A stretch of 64,000 nt of DNA from Natronolimnohabitans sp. A-GB9 (GCF_030848565.1 NZ_JAVDDV010000002.1:1-64000), one strand, 5' to 3'; shown: positions 26,470-35,917, counted from the stretch's first letter. Numbers and translations: made by a program. Notes: generated from the letters alone by a model not told the origin.

Positions 26470-27132
26470 ATGGAGTTCGTTATCGTAGGGTACGGACGAG
26501 TCGGCTCGCGGACCGCCCGGATCATGGCCCAGGAAGGCCACGACGTCGTGGTCGTCGACGACGATCCCGATCGCGTCGATCGAGCAGCAGACGACGGGTT
26601 CGAGACGGTCCTCGGTGACGGCGCCGACGAATCAGTACTCGTCGACGCGGGAATCGAGTCCGCCGCCGCGATCGGCGCCTTTACGCCCGATCTGAACGCC
26701 AACTTCGCGGCCTGTATGGTCGGTACTCACCACGACTGTCGCACCGTCCTCCGGATCGACGAGGACTACCGCGAGGACATCTACGAGAAGTACGCCGAAG
26801 ACGTCGACGAGATCGTCTATCCCGAACGGCTGGGCGCTGCCGGCGCGAAGACGGCCTTGCTCGGCGGCGACTTCAACGTCGTCGCCGACCTCGCGACGAA
26901 TCTCCAGTTGACCGTCCTCGAAATCGGCGCCGACTCGCCCGCCGTCGGCAAGCGGATGAGCGAACTCGACCTCCCCGGCGACGCACGGATCTACGCCCAC
27001 GGCCGGCAACGCGAGTCACTGACGATCCCGCTGCCGGGAACCGAACTCGAGGCCGGTGACGAGGTCGCGATCATCGCCGAGACCGAACGCGCAGACGAGG
27101 TTCGTGAGACGCTGGCGCCCGCGAGGGCCTGA
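26470..27132 (+). CDS. TrkA-type K+ channel/transporter regulatory protein
   Basis: 220-residue cytosolic regulator. The Rossmann RCK_N domain starts MEFVIVGYGRVGSRTA (GxGxxG, residues 7-12), with the acidic loop DDDPDRVDRA and ends near 125. The RCK_C domain is at about 140-215 (LTVLEIGADSPAVGKRMSE ... PGTELEAGDEVAIIAE). It controls a potassium channel or Trk system according to NAD(H) or nucleotide. No membrane partner is adjacent. ATG 26470 is preferred over 26455. The stop TGA begins TGAGACGGACCGCTGTCA, a half palindromic repeat end. Confidence 0.87.
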   Translation: MEFVIVGYGRVGSRTARIMAQEGHDVVVVDDDPDRVDRAADDGFETVLGDGADESVLVDAGIESAAAIGAFTPDLNANFAACMVGTHHDCRTVLRIDEDYREDIYEKYAEDVDEIVYPERLGAAGAKTALLGGDFNVVADLATNLQLTVLEIGADSPAVGKRMSELDLPGDARIYAHGRQRESLTIPLPGTELEAGDEVAIIAETERADEVRETLAPARA

Positions 27133-27156
27133 GACGGACCGCTGTCAGACCGTCTC
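27130..27156. repeat. half copy of family 1 repeat at the trkA stop codon
   Basis: TGAGACGGACCGCTGTCA starts with the stop codon and continues into GACCGTCTC, so AGACGG and CCGTCT form a small dyad. It resembles the end of the 82-86 bp elements without the second half. Confidence 0.5.
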
Positions 27157-27314
27157 TTCGTCCTTCGAAGCGATCGAGTGAAAAGCGGGAGTGGACGGAA
27201 CTGGCGCGCGGATGGGGTGGGAGTGGGTGGGGAGATTGCAGCGCGCCACCCGAATTGATGCGTTGCTGATCCATAAAACCGCGTCAGACGCCTGAATGAC
27301 GGAGATGAGCGAGC

Positions 27315-28442
27315 TTATCCGTCGGCCTCGGGTCGAAAGACGAGCACGTTCTGGTGGACCATCGACGGGACAAACGAGAACGGGTAGCCGTAGACGTGGA
27401 GATCCTTGGTTGGATCGTACCAGATCAGGTTCGCGACGAGGGTTACCGGCGCAGTCGACTCGATGGCGCGTGCGAGATCCGCCGAGAGAAACTCGTAGGA
27501 CTGTTCGCGGTACATATCGCCGATGAAGACGACGAGGTGGCCGTCGGGCGCAACCGCGTCGGTAAAGCGGTCGAACTTCGCGGCCATGTCCTCGAGCCAC
27601 TCGGCTTTCGACCGTGTATTCGTTTCGTCGTCTTCGTCGACTCTTCCTCCGTCGCCGTCAGTATCACCACGCCGGCTATCGCCGCCGTCTTCCGACTCCG
27701 AACCGCGGTCGTCCCCGCCACCGCCCCCATCACAGCCTCCATCGCCGTCGAAGGAGCCGAGCTTGCTCTCGCGGATCGCGCGTTCGTTGCGCGTCTGCTC
27801 GAGTTCGTCCATGTTCCAGTAGGGGACGTCGGTCAACAGGAGGTCGACCGAGTCGTCGGGAACGTCCGCGATCAGATCCGCACAGTCGCCGTGGCGCAGT
27901 TCCTGGGGAGCCAGCGTCGGCTCACCGCGCTCGCGGCGCTGCTCGTTTTCTCGCTCGAGGACGGTCTCGTAGATTTCGACCCACCGTCGGGTCCGTTCGA
28001 AGCCGATGGCCTCCCGGAGTCCGGTGCCCTCGTGTTCACAGAGGCTCGCGCCCAGTAAGGTGCCGCCGACGCCCGCAAACGGGTCGAGGACGGTGTCACC
28101 GGCCTTACTGAACCGGCCGATCAGTTCCGCACAGAGCCGCGGGGGCTTTTGTCCGCCGTGTTCGCTGCGCAGGTCGTGTTGGAGATCCGGGGGATACCCC
28201 TCCGCGATCACCGACTTCGTCGCGTACTTCCACTCCTTCCCTGTGAGGTCGTTGACTCGGTTGCGCTCGTCGTAGATCCCCCGCCCCTCGACGTATCGCT
28301 GGTGGTCGGCCAGTTCGTCGGTGTCGATCACCTCGCCGTCCTCGACCGGCAGCGACTCGTCCCGGGCGCGTTCGACGTCGAACTCCCCCTCGTCGTCCGT
28401 GAACAGCCGACACTGGCGGTGGCGATCCCCGTCCTCGGTCAT
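27315..28442 (-). CDS. SAM-dependent DNA (or RNA) N-methyltransferase with acidic-glycine insertion
   Basis: 375-residue methyltransferase. HGGQKPPRLCAELI (about 95-108) resembles motif X, LDPFAGVGGT (119-128) is SAM motif I, and TDVPYWNM (204-211) is the motif IV catalytic loop. The order is X-I-IV. Residues about 230-275 are a Gly/Asp-rich low-complexity insertion following motif IV. The C-terminus contains DGHLVVFIGDMYREQ and ends FVPSMVHQNVLVFR. No restriction nuclease is adjacent, so it would be an orphan enzyme. The DVPY variant leaves open an RNA substrate. Confidence 0.72.
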   Translation of the reverse strand: MTEDGDRHRQCRLFTDDEGEFDVERARDESLPVEDGEVIDTDELADHQRYVEGRGIYDERNRVNDLTGKEWKYATKSVIAEGYPPDLQHDLRSEHGGQKPPRLCAELIGRFSKAGDTVLDPFAGVGGTLLGASLCEHEGTGLREAIGFERTRRWVEIYETVLERENEQRRERGEPTLAPQELRHGDCADLIADVPDDSVDLLLTDVPYWNMDELEQTRNERAIRESKLGSFDGDGGCDGGGGGDDRGSESEDGGDSRRGDTDGDGGRVDEDDETNTRSKAEWLEDMAAKFDRFTDAVAPDGHLVVFIGDMYREQSYEFLSADLARAIESTAPVTLVANLIWYDPTKDLHVYGYPFSFVPSMVHQNVLVFRPEADG

Positions 28443-28603
28443 GGTAGTTCTCGAGTGGGTGCCACGATAACATAAATTGCCACCTCTCGATCGGTTCCAG
28501 TATCGATCAGCGAAACGAAGTCGGGAGTCGAAGCGTTACCTGTGGTCCGCCGGTCTCTCGTGAGACGGTCGGCTGTCGTATCGAACCCGGCGTTGCGGCG
28601 TTG

Positions 28604-28879
28604 CTATCCCGTATAGGAGCTTTCGCCGACGACCTCGAGGAACTCGCCGCGGGCCGTGGCGTCGGTCTCGTCGAAGGCAGTAACGCGAACCCTGACGCGC
28701 TTCTCGACGGTGTCGGGTCCGGCGCCCTCGATACGTAACTCGGTGTCGCCGATGTAGGCGAGTCCTTCGTCAGTGCCGTTCGTCTCGGCGACGAAGACGT
28801 TGATCTCGTCGCCCGTCTCGAGCGACGGCGTCGTACTCCTGAATCGCCAGCCTTTGAGGTATTTTGTCAAGAGACTCAT
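28604..28879 (-). CDS. small beta-rich haloarchaeal protein, downstream partner of NhaC
   Basis: 91-residue acidic protein of a haloarchaeal family without known function. MSLLTKYLKGWRFRSTTPSL is followed by a TRAM/OB-like beta pattern (GDEINVFVAETNGTDEGLAYIGDTELRIEGAG ... VRVRVTAF, read in parts). Its ATG overlaps the NhaC stop by 4 bp, so the two are translated as an operon. A role in antiporter function or a simple nucleic-acid-binding OB fold are both possible. Confidence 0.6.
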   Translation of the reverse strand: MSLLTKYLKGWRFRSTTPSLETGDEINVFVAETNGTDEGLAYIGDTELRIEGAGPDTVEKRVRVRVTAFDETDATARGEFLEVVGESSYTG

Positions 28880-30447
28880 AGTCGTGCCACCTCCTCGCTT
28901 TCGCGGTCGATGAGATACTCACGGCCGAAACCGGTGATGGCCGCCACCACGAAGACGGCGACCAGCAGCCAGCCCTGGAAGACGAAGGGGACGACGTCGA
29001 TCGGCGTCACGAGCATCCCCGGCTCGAACCAGTCGTATTCGCCCGGCAGGTCCTGCATCGCAGTGTAACCGGCGAGGACGCCGCCGGACCACGGGAAGAT
29101 ATAGCCAAGCGCCGCGGTCTGGGCGTCTAAGATGTTCGCGCGCCGGTAGCCGTTCAGGTTGAACCGCTCGCCGATCTTCGAGATGTACGGCCCGATCGCG
29201 ACCTCTGCGGCCGTGTTGATGGTAATCACGGCGTTGATCAGCGCCGAGGAGCCGACCATCGTGAGCTCGGCGTTGCGGACGTTCGTCGCGAGGTTCTCGA
29301 TCGACCAGTCGAGGATCGCCTGGAACGCGCCGCCGCGGATCATGATCTGGGCCGCAGCGATGATCAGCAAGACGAGGATCGCGAGCTCGAAGAACCCTGC
29401 CGCCCCTTCGATCAGGCTGCCGCCGACGCCGACTGCATCGGCGTCCTCGACGATGGTGAGGACCGGCAGGAACTCGAGCGGTTCGGCAACCGGTGCGTCC
29501 TCCGGTGCGTTGAAGGAGACGATGTCGCCGACGTTCATCAGGCCAAGCGCGAGGCTGAACGCGATCGCGACGACGATCCCCCACGAGATGGCCTCGACGA
29601 TGTGCCGGCCGGCGACCGCCGCACCGATCACGACGCCCATCGAGACGAGGTGTACGAGGCCGATGGGTTCGCTCTCGGCGACGAAGATCTCCTGGGCGTC
29701 GCCGGCGATCTCGAGGCCGCCCATGAACTGGCCGGCGACGAGGTAGCCGACGAACGCCACGACGGCGGCGATGATCACGTACTTGAATCGTGAGGCGACG
29801 ACGCCGCCGATGTCGGAGTCCTGCGTGACGGCGCTGACGATCGTGGTGTCACTGACGGGCGCGAGGTTGTCGCCGAAGATCGCCCCCGACAGGATCGCCC
29901 CGAACAGCAAGATCGGGTTCGCGCCGAGCAAAATCCCGGCCGGGAAAAACAGCGTGACGAAGGCGATAGCCGCGCCGTAGCCGGTTCCGATGCCGGTCGT
30001 AAACAGTGCTGCGAGCACGAACGTGAGCGCGGGGAACAGCGCCGCGCCGATCCCGCCGACGTCGGCGAGCCAGACTAACCCGTCGACGAAGCCGCCGTCC
30101 TGGAGGACCTCGGCGAACATGCCGGCCCAGATCCAGGCGACGATGGCCGTCACCGCGACGGGCTGGGTCATCCCCTCGAAGATCGTGTTCGCGTAGGTCT
30201 TCCAGTCACCGCGAACGAAGAACATCCCGAGGATGAGCCCGATCAGGATTCCCACGACCAGACCGCTCGTATCGGAGATGCGCCACAGCGCCGTCTGTGC
30301 GATGGCCCAGACGATGAAAAACGCGATCGGCAGCGCGCTCATCCCACGGCCGCCGTAAAACGTTATTCGTGGCTCGTCGCTTCCGGTCCCCTGGGCGAAC
30401 GAGTCGGTCGGATCGCCCTCGGGCGAGTCGTCGCTAGCATCACTCAT
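28876..30447 (-). CDS. nhaC: Na+/H+ antiporter, NhaC family (second copy)
   Basis: 523-residue polytopic antiporter. Acidic N-terminus, then about 11 helices. NhaC-type motifs: GDNLAPVSDTTIVSA (about residue 195), NTAAEVAIGPYISKIGERF and the helix-breaking FFPAGILLGANPILLFGA. It differs clearly from the copy at 16727, so it is not a recent duplicate. It shares an operon with the small protein at 28604. It is divergent from the glutathione-transferase-like gene at 30645. Confidence 0.87.
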   Translation of the reverse strand: MSDASDDSPEGDPTDSFAQGTGSDEPRITFYGGRGMSALPIAFFIVWAIAQTALWRISDTSGLVVGILIGLILGMFFVRGDWKTYANTIFEGMTQPVAVTAIVAWIWAGMFAEVLQDGGFVDGLVWLADVGGIGAALFPALTFVLAALFTTGIGTGYGAAIAFVTLFFPAGILLGANPILLFGAILSGAIFGDNLAPVSDTTIVSAVTQDSDIGGVVASRFKYVIIAAVVAFVGYLVAGQFMGGLEIAGDAQEIFVAESEPIGLVHLVSMGVVIGAAVAGRHIVEAISWGIVVAIAFSLALGLMNVGDIVSFNAPEDAPVAEPLEFLPVLTIVEDADAVGVGGSLIEGAAGFFELAILVLLIIAAAQIMIRGGAFQAILDWSIENLATNVRNAELTMVGSSALINAVITINTAAEVAIGPYISKIGERFNLNGYRRANILDAQTAALGYIFPWSGGVLAGYTAMQDLPGEYDWFEPGMLVTPIDVVPFVFQGWLLVAVFVVAAITGFGREYLIDRESEEVARL

Positions 30448-30644
30448 CGTACAACACGATCGTTATAATCAAATTGGCGTTCATAAACGTTCTCACTGAT
30501 CGACTGTCAGCTCGTGGAATTACAATCGGTTTTATGTGGGCTCTGGTCGAAACGAACGGCTGTAACTACCGACGAATTATCTTCTCCGCCGCGGTAACAT
30601 CGGTGTTAGCGAGTGCCTTTGAGCCTCGAGTCCTTTCCCCGTGT

Positions 30645-31652
30645 ATGAACATGCTCGTCGACGGCGAGTGGCGAACCGACGCATACGAGGTCACGGGCGA
30701 CGGCGGCGCGTTCGAACGCCAGGAGACGCCGTTTCGCGATCGGATCCGTGACGATCCCGACGCCCGATTTCGACCCGAAACGGACCGGTATCATCTCTAC
30801 GTCTCCGCCGCCTGTCCGTGGGCCCACCGGACGCTCGTGGTCCGGTCGCTGTTGGGCCTCGAGGACGCGATTTCGGTGTCAGTCGTCGATCCGTACCGTG
30901 ACGAGGACGGATGGCAGTTCATGCCAGCGAAGGAGGGTTGTACGCGCGATCACGTCCACGACGCCGACTACCTGCGGGAGCTATACGTAAAAGCAGACCC
31001 GGACGCGACCTGTCGCGTGACGGTCCCCGTCCTGTGGGATCGCAAGGAAGACACCATCGTCAACAACGAATCCAGGGAGATCATGCGGATGTTCGATACC
31101 GAATTCGGAGACCTCGCCTCCCGCGACGTCGATCTCTACCCCGAGGGCTACCGCGAGACGGTCGACCGTATCGTAGACGAGATCTACGAACCGATCAACA
31201 ACGGCGTCTATCGGGCCGGCTTCGCGACGGAACAGGACCCCTACGACGAGGCCGTCGACGAACTCTTCGCAGCGCTCGATCACTGGGACGAGGTGTTAGC
31301 CGACCAGCGATATCTCGCTGGCGATCGATTGACGGAAGCCGACGTCGCTATGTTCACGACGCTCATTCGGTTCGATAACGTCTACCATACACATTTCATG
31401 TGTAACGTCCAGTACATCCGTGAGTACGAGAACCTCTGGCCGTACCTGCGCGATCTCTACGGGACGCCCGGCATCGCCGAGACGGTCAACATGGACCACA
31501 TCACGGAACACTACTACACGACCCACCCTGACGTAAACCCACACCGGATCGTCGCCCGTGGTCCCGATCTGGATCTCGAGGCTCCCCACGACCGCGACGA
31601 ACTCCCGGGCGGACCGCCAGCGGAGCTGGCTGTGGCCAGTGTCGACGACTGA
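30645..31652 (+). CDS. glutathione S-transferase omega/Ecm4-like reductase
   Basis: 335-residue thioredoxin-fold plus all-helical protein of the glutathionyl-hydroquinone reductase type. The N-terminal catalytic motif AACPWAHRT carries C57. Downstream LVVRSLLGLEDAISVSVVDP and VPVLWD...IVNNESREIMRMF are family hallmarks, and the C-terminal helical domain contains AGDRLTEADVAMFTTLIRFD. In haloarchaea the thiol co-substrate would be gamma-glutamylcysteine. Start 30645 (MNMLVDGEW) is preferred over the long upstream extension. Its TGA stop opens a palindromic TGATACTGTCGG element. Confidence 0.88.
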   Translation: MNMLVDGEWRTDAYEVTGDGGAFERQETPFRDRIRDDPDARFRPETDRYHLYVSAACPWAHRTLVVRSLLGLEDAISVSVVDPYRDEDGWQFMPAKEGCTRDHVHDADYLRELYVKADPDATCRVTVPVLWDRKEDTIVNNESREIMRMFDTEFGDLASRDVDLYPEGYRETVDRIVDEIYEPINNGVYRAGFATEQDPYDEAVDELFAALDHWDEVLADQRYLAGDRLTEADVAMFTTLIRFDNVYHTHFMCNVQYIREYENLWPYLRDLYGTPGIAETVNMDHITEHYYTTHPDVNPHRIVARGPDLDLEAPHDRDELPGGPPAELAVASVDD

Positions 31653-31697
31653 TACTGTCGGACGAAAATCCTGACAGATGTTCGCCCGTCAGTATCG
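31650..31697. repeat. short palindromic element, family 2-like, at a stop codon
   Basis: TGATACTGTCGGACG ... CGCCCGTCAGTATCG: arms match at 12 of 14 inner positions. The first TGA is the stop of the preceding gene. It is a likely hairpin terminator or repeat remnant. Confidence 0.6.
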
Positions 31698-31790
31698 AAC
31701 ACGGTGTTTCAGACGGACTGCTGTCCGTCAAAAGAGCGCATCTCGAGGGCGACCCCGGGTCGAGAGGGCACATCGACCCCACCGATTCCC

Positions 31791-32006
31791 TTACGTTCCA
31801 CTCGGCGGTCGTCCCTCACGGCGCCACGATTCGAAACTGTGCTCGGCCTCGTCCGCGAAGAACAGCCGCCAGATGACGTAGGCCGGAACGAGCACCGGTA
31901 GCAACGGGAGCAAGACGATCACGAGGAGGGCCGCCATGATGTACCCGAACGCAGACATCTGGAAGTTCGGGCCGTACCCCGTGGAGTCGGCGACGTCTGT
32001 AGCCAT
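31791..32006 (-). CDS. small single-helix membrane protein
   Basis: 71-residue protein with one long hydrophobic segment (residues 18-48, FGYIMAALLVIVLLPLLPVL then VPAYVIWRLFF) flanked by a polar N-terminus and a charged C-terminus (EAEHSFESWRREGR). It belongs to a type seen often in haloarchaeal genomes (DUF7535-like, from memory). Function unknown. A promoter lies near 32010 (ATATATGG). Confidence 0.6.
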   Translation of the reverse strand: MATDVADSTGYGPNFQMSAFGYIMAALLVIVLLPLLPVLVPAYVIWRLFFADEAEHSFESWRREGRPPSGT

Positions 32007-32115
32007 ATATATGGATACGTACCTGTCGCTATTCGGTCTTACGGTCCCATGACGACCGATCGCCGCCCCGTCACCGACCGAGACGCGCTCGAGTCGACGC
32101 GAGACCGTCTACCTA

Positions 32116-32889
32116 CTAGCCGTCTAACACGTCGGCCGAGTCGTCTTGCGGTCGATAGCCCAACTCGAGCATCGTCTCCGACAGTGAGAGGAACCGCTCG
32201 GAGTTGTCTGAGATGCCGTGGGCGGTCACCGGCGTCGACTCGAGAGTCGCCATCGACGCGTCGTAGAGGACGCGCTGGCAGTCATCGGGGCTGAGCCACA
32301 TCGCGCGGGCGTACCGCTCGCCGGCCCCGTCCCGGTCTGTGACTTCGTCTTCGAGTTCGGCCTCCGTGAGCAGCCAGCCGATACGGAGGTTGACTACGTC
32401 GATCCCGTGGCGCTTCGCGTAGTAGTAGCCCATCGCCTCGCCGAAGACTTTCGTGACGCCGTAGTAGGTGTCGGGATCCATCTCGTCGCTCGTCCTGACG
32501 ACGTCGGGCTTCCCGACGGTCGACTCCGGTCGAATCGGCGAGACCGTGTTACCCATGTTAACCGCGTGGTTCGAACTCGCGAAGACGACTCGCTGTACGT
32601 CGTTCTCGACGGCGGCCGCGTAGGCGTTGTAAACGCCCTCGACGTTTGGATCCGACAGTGCGTCCCACTCGGCTCGAGGATCCGGGTTCGCCGCGAGATG
32701 AATCAACACGTCCTGGCCCTCGAGGGCGTCGACGAACGCCTCACGATTGGCGATCTCGAGGGTTTCGGTGTCCAAATCCTCGGTCTCGCTATGAGAGAAG
32801 AGTGTCAGCTCCACATCCGTCTCCGAAAACGCTTCGATGGCCTCGCGACCGACGCTCCCCGATGCGCCGGTGATAGCGATGTTGGTCAT
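32116..32889 (-). CDS. NAD-dependent epimerase/dehydratase (uronate dehydrogenase / Azf-like)
   Basis: 257-residue extended-type short-chain dehydrogenase. It has the N-terminal Rossmann motif TGASGSVGREAI, the central VFASSNHAVNMG and the catalytic YYGVTKVFGE (Tyr-x-x-x-Lys). The closest relatives I know with this pattern are uronate dehydrogenases and the haloarchaeal NAD+-dependent glucose-6-phosphate dehydrogenase Azf. If Azf-like, it opens the oxidative pentose phosphate pathway, but the substrate cannot be settled from sequence. It is divergent from the ferredoxin with a 440 bp gap. Confidence 0.75.
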   Translation of the reverse strand: MTNIAITGASGSVGREAIEAFSETDVELTLFSHSETEDLDTETLEIANREAFVDALEGQDVLIHLAANPDPRAEWDALSDPNVEGVYNAYAAAVENDVQRVVFASSNHAVNMGNTVSPIRPESTVGKPDVVRTSDEMDPDTYYGVTKVFGEAMGYYYAKRHGIDVVNLRIGWLLTEAELEDEVTDRDGAGERYARAMWLSPDDCQRVLYDASMATLESTPVTAHGISDNSERFLSLSETMLELGYRPQDDSADVLDG

Positions 32890-33333
32890 AGGCGGTAGAC
32901 ACCGAAGCGAGGGAAATAGGTCGGGCCAGCGTTTCCCTGCCGGTGTCGGTTACGGCTCGCATCGGTTGGCGTCCCGACCGCCAGCGCAAAGACCGTGGGG
33001 GCGACCGTAGTCGCCAAGCGAACCCCGGACCGAATCGCTACCGGTCCGCTGGAACTGGCGTCCCGTGTTCCGTCGCTACGTCGACGACCTCCTACGGGTA
33101 CGCGTTCGGTGGCACCCTGCCGAACTCCCAACGCCGATGGACGGAAACGAGGTCGATTCCAGAGGTCTCGAGAACGAGAACGAGGACGAGGACATCCTCG
33201 AGGCCGAGCGCTGTGCCGTTCGAACGAGAGGGATCCGACACACTGTACTCGACGAACAACCGATTCAGTGGGAGCCTCAGCCTGCACGCAACAGGCTTTT
33301 CGCCTCCCGCTTCGAACCCCATACGTTCCATTC
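32890..33333. other. intergenic region, no convincing gene
   Basis: The best frame (plus strand, 33140-33337, starting MDGNEVDSRGLENENEDED) is acidic at first, then turns Arg-rich without a recognisable fold. I regard it as a chance ORF. The ferredoxin promoter should lie near its right end, but I see no clear TATA. Confidence 0.4.
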
Positions 33334-33705
33334 GTGACCACTTCGACGACCTGGTCGGTCGAACTTCGCGTTCCCGAAGACGCCGGCCTCGACGACGCCG
33401 GCGAAACGCACACGATCGAGGTCCGCGAGGACGAGTCGATTCTGTCGGCGGCACGCAGCGCCGGGCTCTGGCTGTCCGCGGACTGCCAGCAGGGCTGGTG
33501 TATCACCTGCGGCGCGAAACTCCTCGAGGGCGAGGTCGACCACAGCAACGCGAAACGATACTACCCCGAAGACGAGGAGGCGGGGTTCGTGCTCACTTGT
33601 GTCGCCCAACCACGCTCCGATGTCGTCCTCGAGGTCGAGCGGTACGACGAACTGCTCCAGCACCGTGCCGACCACGACAGGCCACCGGGCCGATCGAAAC
33701 TGTAG
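33334..33705 (+). CDS. [2Fe-2S] plant-type ferredoxin
   Basis: 123-residue electron carrier. GTG 33334 starts VTTSTTWSVELRVPEDAG. Cluster cysteines follow the plant-type pattern DCQQGWCITCG (C-x4-C-x2-C) with a fourth Cys in LTCVAQP. It is shorter than the main haloarchaeal ferredoxin (about 128 residues with an inserted N-terminal acidic domain) and lacks that insertion, so it is a paralogue. It is followed 56 bp later by a DCC-type thiol oxidoreductase. Confidence 0.85.
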   Translation: MTTSTTWSVELRVPEDAGLDDAGETHTIEVREDESILSAARSAGLWLSADCQQGWCITCGAKLLEGEVDHSNAKRYYPEDEEAGFVLTCVAQPRSDVVLEVERYDELLQHRADHDRPPGRSKL

Positions 33706-33761
33706 TATCAGGGGCATACTGATATGACGGGCCGTCGAACGACCGACAACACAGCCACACG

Positions 33762-34244
33762 ATGACATCGACAGCCGACGAACACGAGCCGCTTACGGGT
33801 GTGTTGCTCTACGACGGCGACTGTCCGTTCTGTTCGGCCGCCTCGACGGCGATGCGCCAACTCGAGTCCGTCGGCGTCGTCTCCTGGGATGATCCGACCG
33901 CACAGGCGTTTCTCGAGGCCCAGTTCGACGAGGCGCCGTTCGCGCTCTTTTTCGTCGACCGTGAAGCCGAACGCATCTGGGCTGGCCGGTCGGCTGCGAG
34001 CGAACTCTGTCATCGGGCGGGGATGCCAGTTCTGATTCAGGACATCGTCGACGAGAGCTACGAGCGAATGGCCGATGCGATCCGGTTCGTCTCCGGCGTC
34101 GACCGCGAGATCGATCCCTACCACGACGATTACCCACTTTCGGACGAGGCCGCGGCGCTGTTCGACGATCTCGTGGCAAACGCCGAGCGAACGCACGTTC
34201 GGACCGGGACCGGGTCCGGCTCCGGTTCCCACAGCGGCAGGTGA
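33762..34244 (+). CDS. DCC family thiol-disulfide oxidoreductase (DUF393)
   Basis: 160-residue protein with the DCC motif YDGDCPFCSA (D20-C21, C24) near the N-terminus. The typical RSAASELCHRAGMPV segment follows, and a Gly/Ser/Thr-rich tail ends the chain. Predicted thioredoxin-like redox protein of unknown substrate, cytosolic. It lies 56 bp downstream of the ferredoxin gene, so the two may be co-transcribed. Confidence 0.83.
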   Translation: MTSTADEHEPLTGVLLYDGDCPFCSAASTAMRQLESVGVVSWDDPTAQAFLEAQFDEAPFALFFVDREAERIWAGRSAASELCHRAGMPVLIQDIVDESYERMADAIRFVSGVDREIDPYHDDYPLSDEAAALFDDLVANAERTHVRTGTGSGSGSHSGR

Positions 34245-34297
34245 CGGACGACTCGAGAGCCCACTATCGCCACTATCGTCGAATACCGCCGGTGTCG

Positions 34298-35530
34298 TTA
34301 CTCGACGAACTGATCCAGCGTCGCGTCGAGACCGTCGCGGACCTCGGTAACTAACGCCCCTTCGATGTCGAGTCCCAGGACGTCGACGGCCGTTCGGCCG
34401 ACGCGCTCGCGCATCTCCGGTGGTGAGTAGACGCCGAAGCGCCACTGTGAGTACTGGGCCGCTCGCAGCGCCTCGACCAGCGGAGACTGCTGTCCGAGCT
34501 GGCGAATATCGCCGTTGACGACCACTCGAGACGTCGACTCGGTCATCGATGGGCGGCTCGGGACGTCGACGATGACACAGTCCGGATCGACGTCTGCATC
34601 GTCGGCGATCTCGCGTTCGAACTCCCGGATCGTCTCGTGATCGGCCTCGATGATCCCGCCGGGAACGTCGTCGATCTCGGCCCACACTGCCCGTTTGAAG
34701 AGGTCCCGGTGGTCGAGTCGACGCGAGAACTCGCTGGTCGCTTCACACGAGCGAAGGGCGGCGATCAGATCGTGGTCGTCCATCCGCTGGAGCCGTGTCG
34801 CGTCGACGTCGGTCTCGGGTGCGTCGAGCAGTCGCTCGGCCGCCCGGCGTAGCATCGCCTTGCTGATCCGAGCGACGCTGTGGCTGTAGACGGCGGGGTT
34901 CATCAGCGCCCGCGCGACCAGCAGGCTCTCGGCGGTCTGGACGTTTCCCTCTTCCAGGACGAGTTCGCCGTCGACGAACGTCAGTTGGCGGACGAGTCGC
35001 CCGTGGTCGATCGTCCCGTAGGGAACACCCGTGTGGTGGGCGTCCCGAACAAGGTAGTCCATCCGGTCGACGTCGAGTTCCCCCGAGACGAGCTGTCCGA
35101 ACCGGCCCTCGCCGGCGATCAGGTCCGCGACTCGCTCGGGCTCGAGGTCGTGCTCGCGCAGGACCGTTCCGACGTCGCCGTTCTCAAGTACGTCGTGGAC
35201 GTCGTCGTGGTATCGTCCCGTCCGACGGTAGGTGAGCGACTCTAAGTTGTGACTGAACGGCCCGTGCCCGATATCGTGGAGGAGCGCGGCGGCGTGGACG
35301 CGTTCGGCTTGCCGACCGGAGACGCCGAGATACTCGAGCGCCTCACAGGCGAGGTGGTAGACGCCGAGGCTGTGCTCGAACCGCGTGTGGTTGGCCGAGG
35401 GGTAGACCAGCGAGACCGTGCCGAGCTGGCGGACGTTTCGCAGCCGCTGGAGTGCGGGCGTATCGAGGAGGTCCTCGGCGACCCCGTCGATACGAATGTG
35501 GTCGTGGACGCTGTCCTTGATGGTCGTCAT
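34298..35530 (-). CDS. HD-domain phosphohydrolase (dNTPase-like)
   Basis: 410-residue metal-dependent phosphohydrolase. N-terminal HD domain: RLRNVRQLGTVSLVYPSANHTRFEHSLGV (His), HAAALLHDIGHGPFSHN (HD), and a downstream LDVDRMDYLVRD (Asp), the residues that bind metal in the dGTPase/SAMHD-like family. The long C-terminal half is helical. Substrate uncertain: deoxynucleotide triphosphates or another phosphoester. It is convergent with the DCC gene. Confidence 0.87.
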   Translation of the reverse strand: MTTIKDSVHDHIRIDGVAEDLLDTPALQRLRNVRQLGTVSLVYPSANHTRFEHSLGVYHLACEALEYLGVSGRQAERVHAAALLHDIGHGPFSHNLESLTYRRTGRYHDDVHDVLENGDVGTVLREHDLEPERVADLIAGEGRFGQLVSGELDVDRMDYLVRDAHHTGVPYGTIDHGRLVRQLTFVDGELVLEEGNVQTAESLLVARALMNPAVYSHSVARISKAMLRRAAERLLDAPETDVDATRLQRMDDHDLIAALRSCEATSEFSRRLDHRDLFKRAVWAEIDDVPGGIIEADHETIREFEREIADDADVDPDCVIVDVPSRPSMTESTSRVVVNGDIRQLGQQSPLVEALRAAQYSQWRFGVYSPPEMRERVGRTAVDVLGLDIEGALVTEVRDGLDATLDQFVE

Positions 35531-35662
35531 ATCCCCGCTTTGACTCTCTCACACTAAAACGCTCGAGTTGCAGGGGAAATCGAACTACGGAGTCGGCCAC
35601 GCGTACAAAAGCGGCCGTCACCTGACGCGCGGACACTTACCGGAATCGCCGCCGTGTTCCGC

Positions 35663-35917
35663 ATGCATATGACCGAACTCGACGTTCCTCCGGACGCAGA
35701 CCAGGACGAAGCCGCAGCGCTCGTCCGCGAACACGTAGACGTCGGCGACGTCGTCCAGATCTGGGAGCGCGATCGAACTGACGACGGAGACCACGACGTG
35801 ACGGGGAAGGTGACCGGAATCGAGCCGGGCTATCTCGAACTCGAGGGACAATCTCCCGAAAGCGGGAGCGTACGCTACGACGAGATCGGGACGGTGATCA
35901 GGGTCGAAGGCCAGTAG
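35663..35917 (+). CDS. hypothetical acidic beta-rich protein, 84 aa
   Basis: MHMTELDVPPDADQDEAAAL is followed by a compact beta pattern (VDVGDVVQIWERDR, TGKVTGIEPGYLELEG, GSVRYDEIGTVIRVEG) resembling an SH3- or Sm-like small barrel. No cysteines or membrane segments. Start 35663 or 35669 (two ATGs six bases apart). I do not recognise the family; the composition is clearly haloarchaeal and coding. Confidence 0.6.
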   Translation: MHMTELDVPPDADQDEAAALVREHVDVGDVVQIWERDRTDDGDHDVTGKVTGIEPGYLELEGQSPESGSVRYDEIGTVIRVEGQ

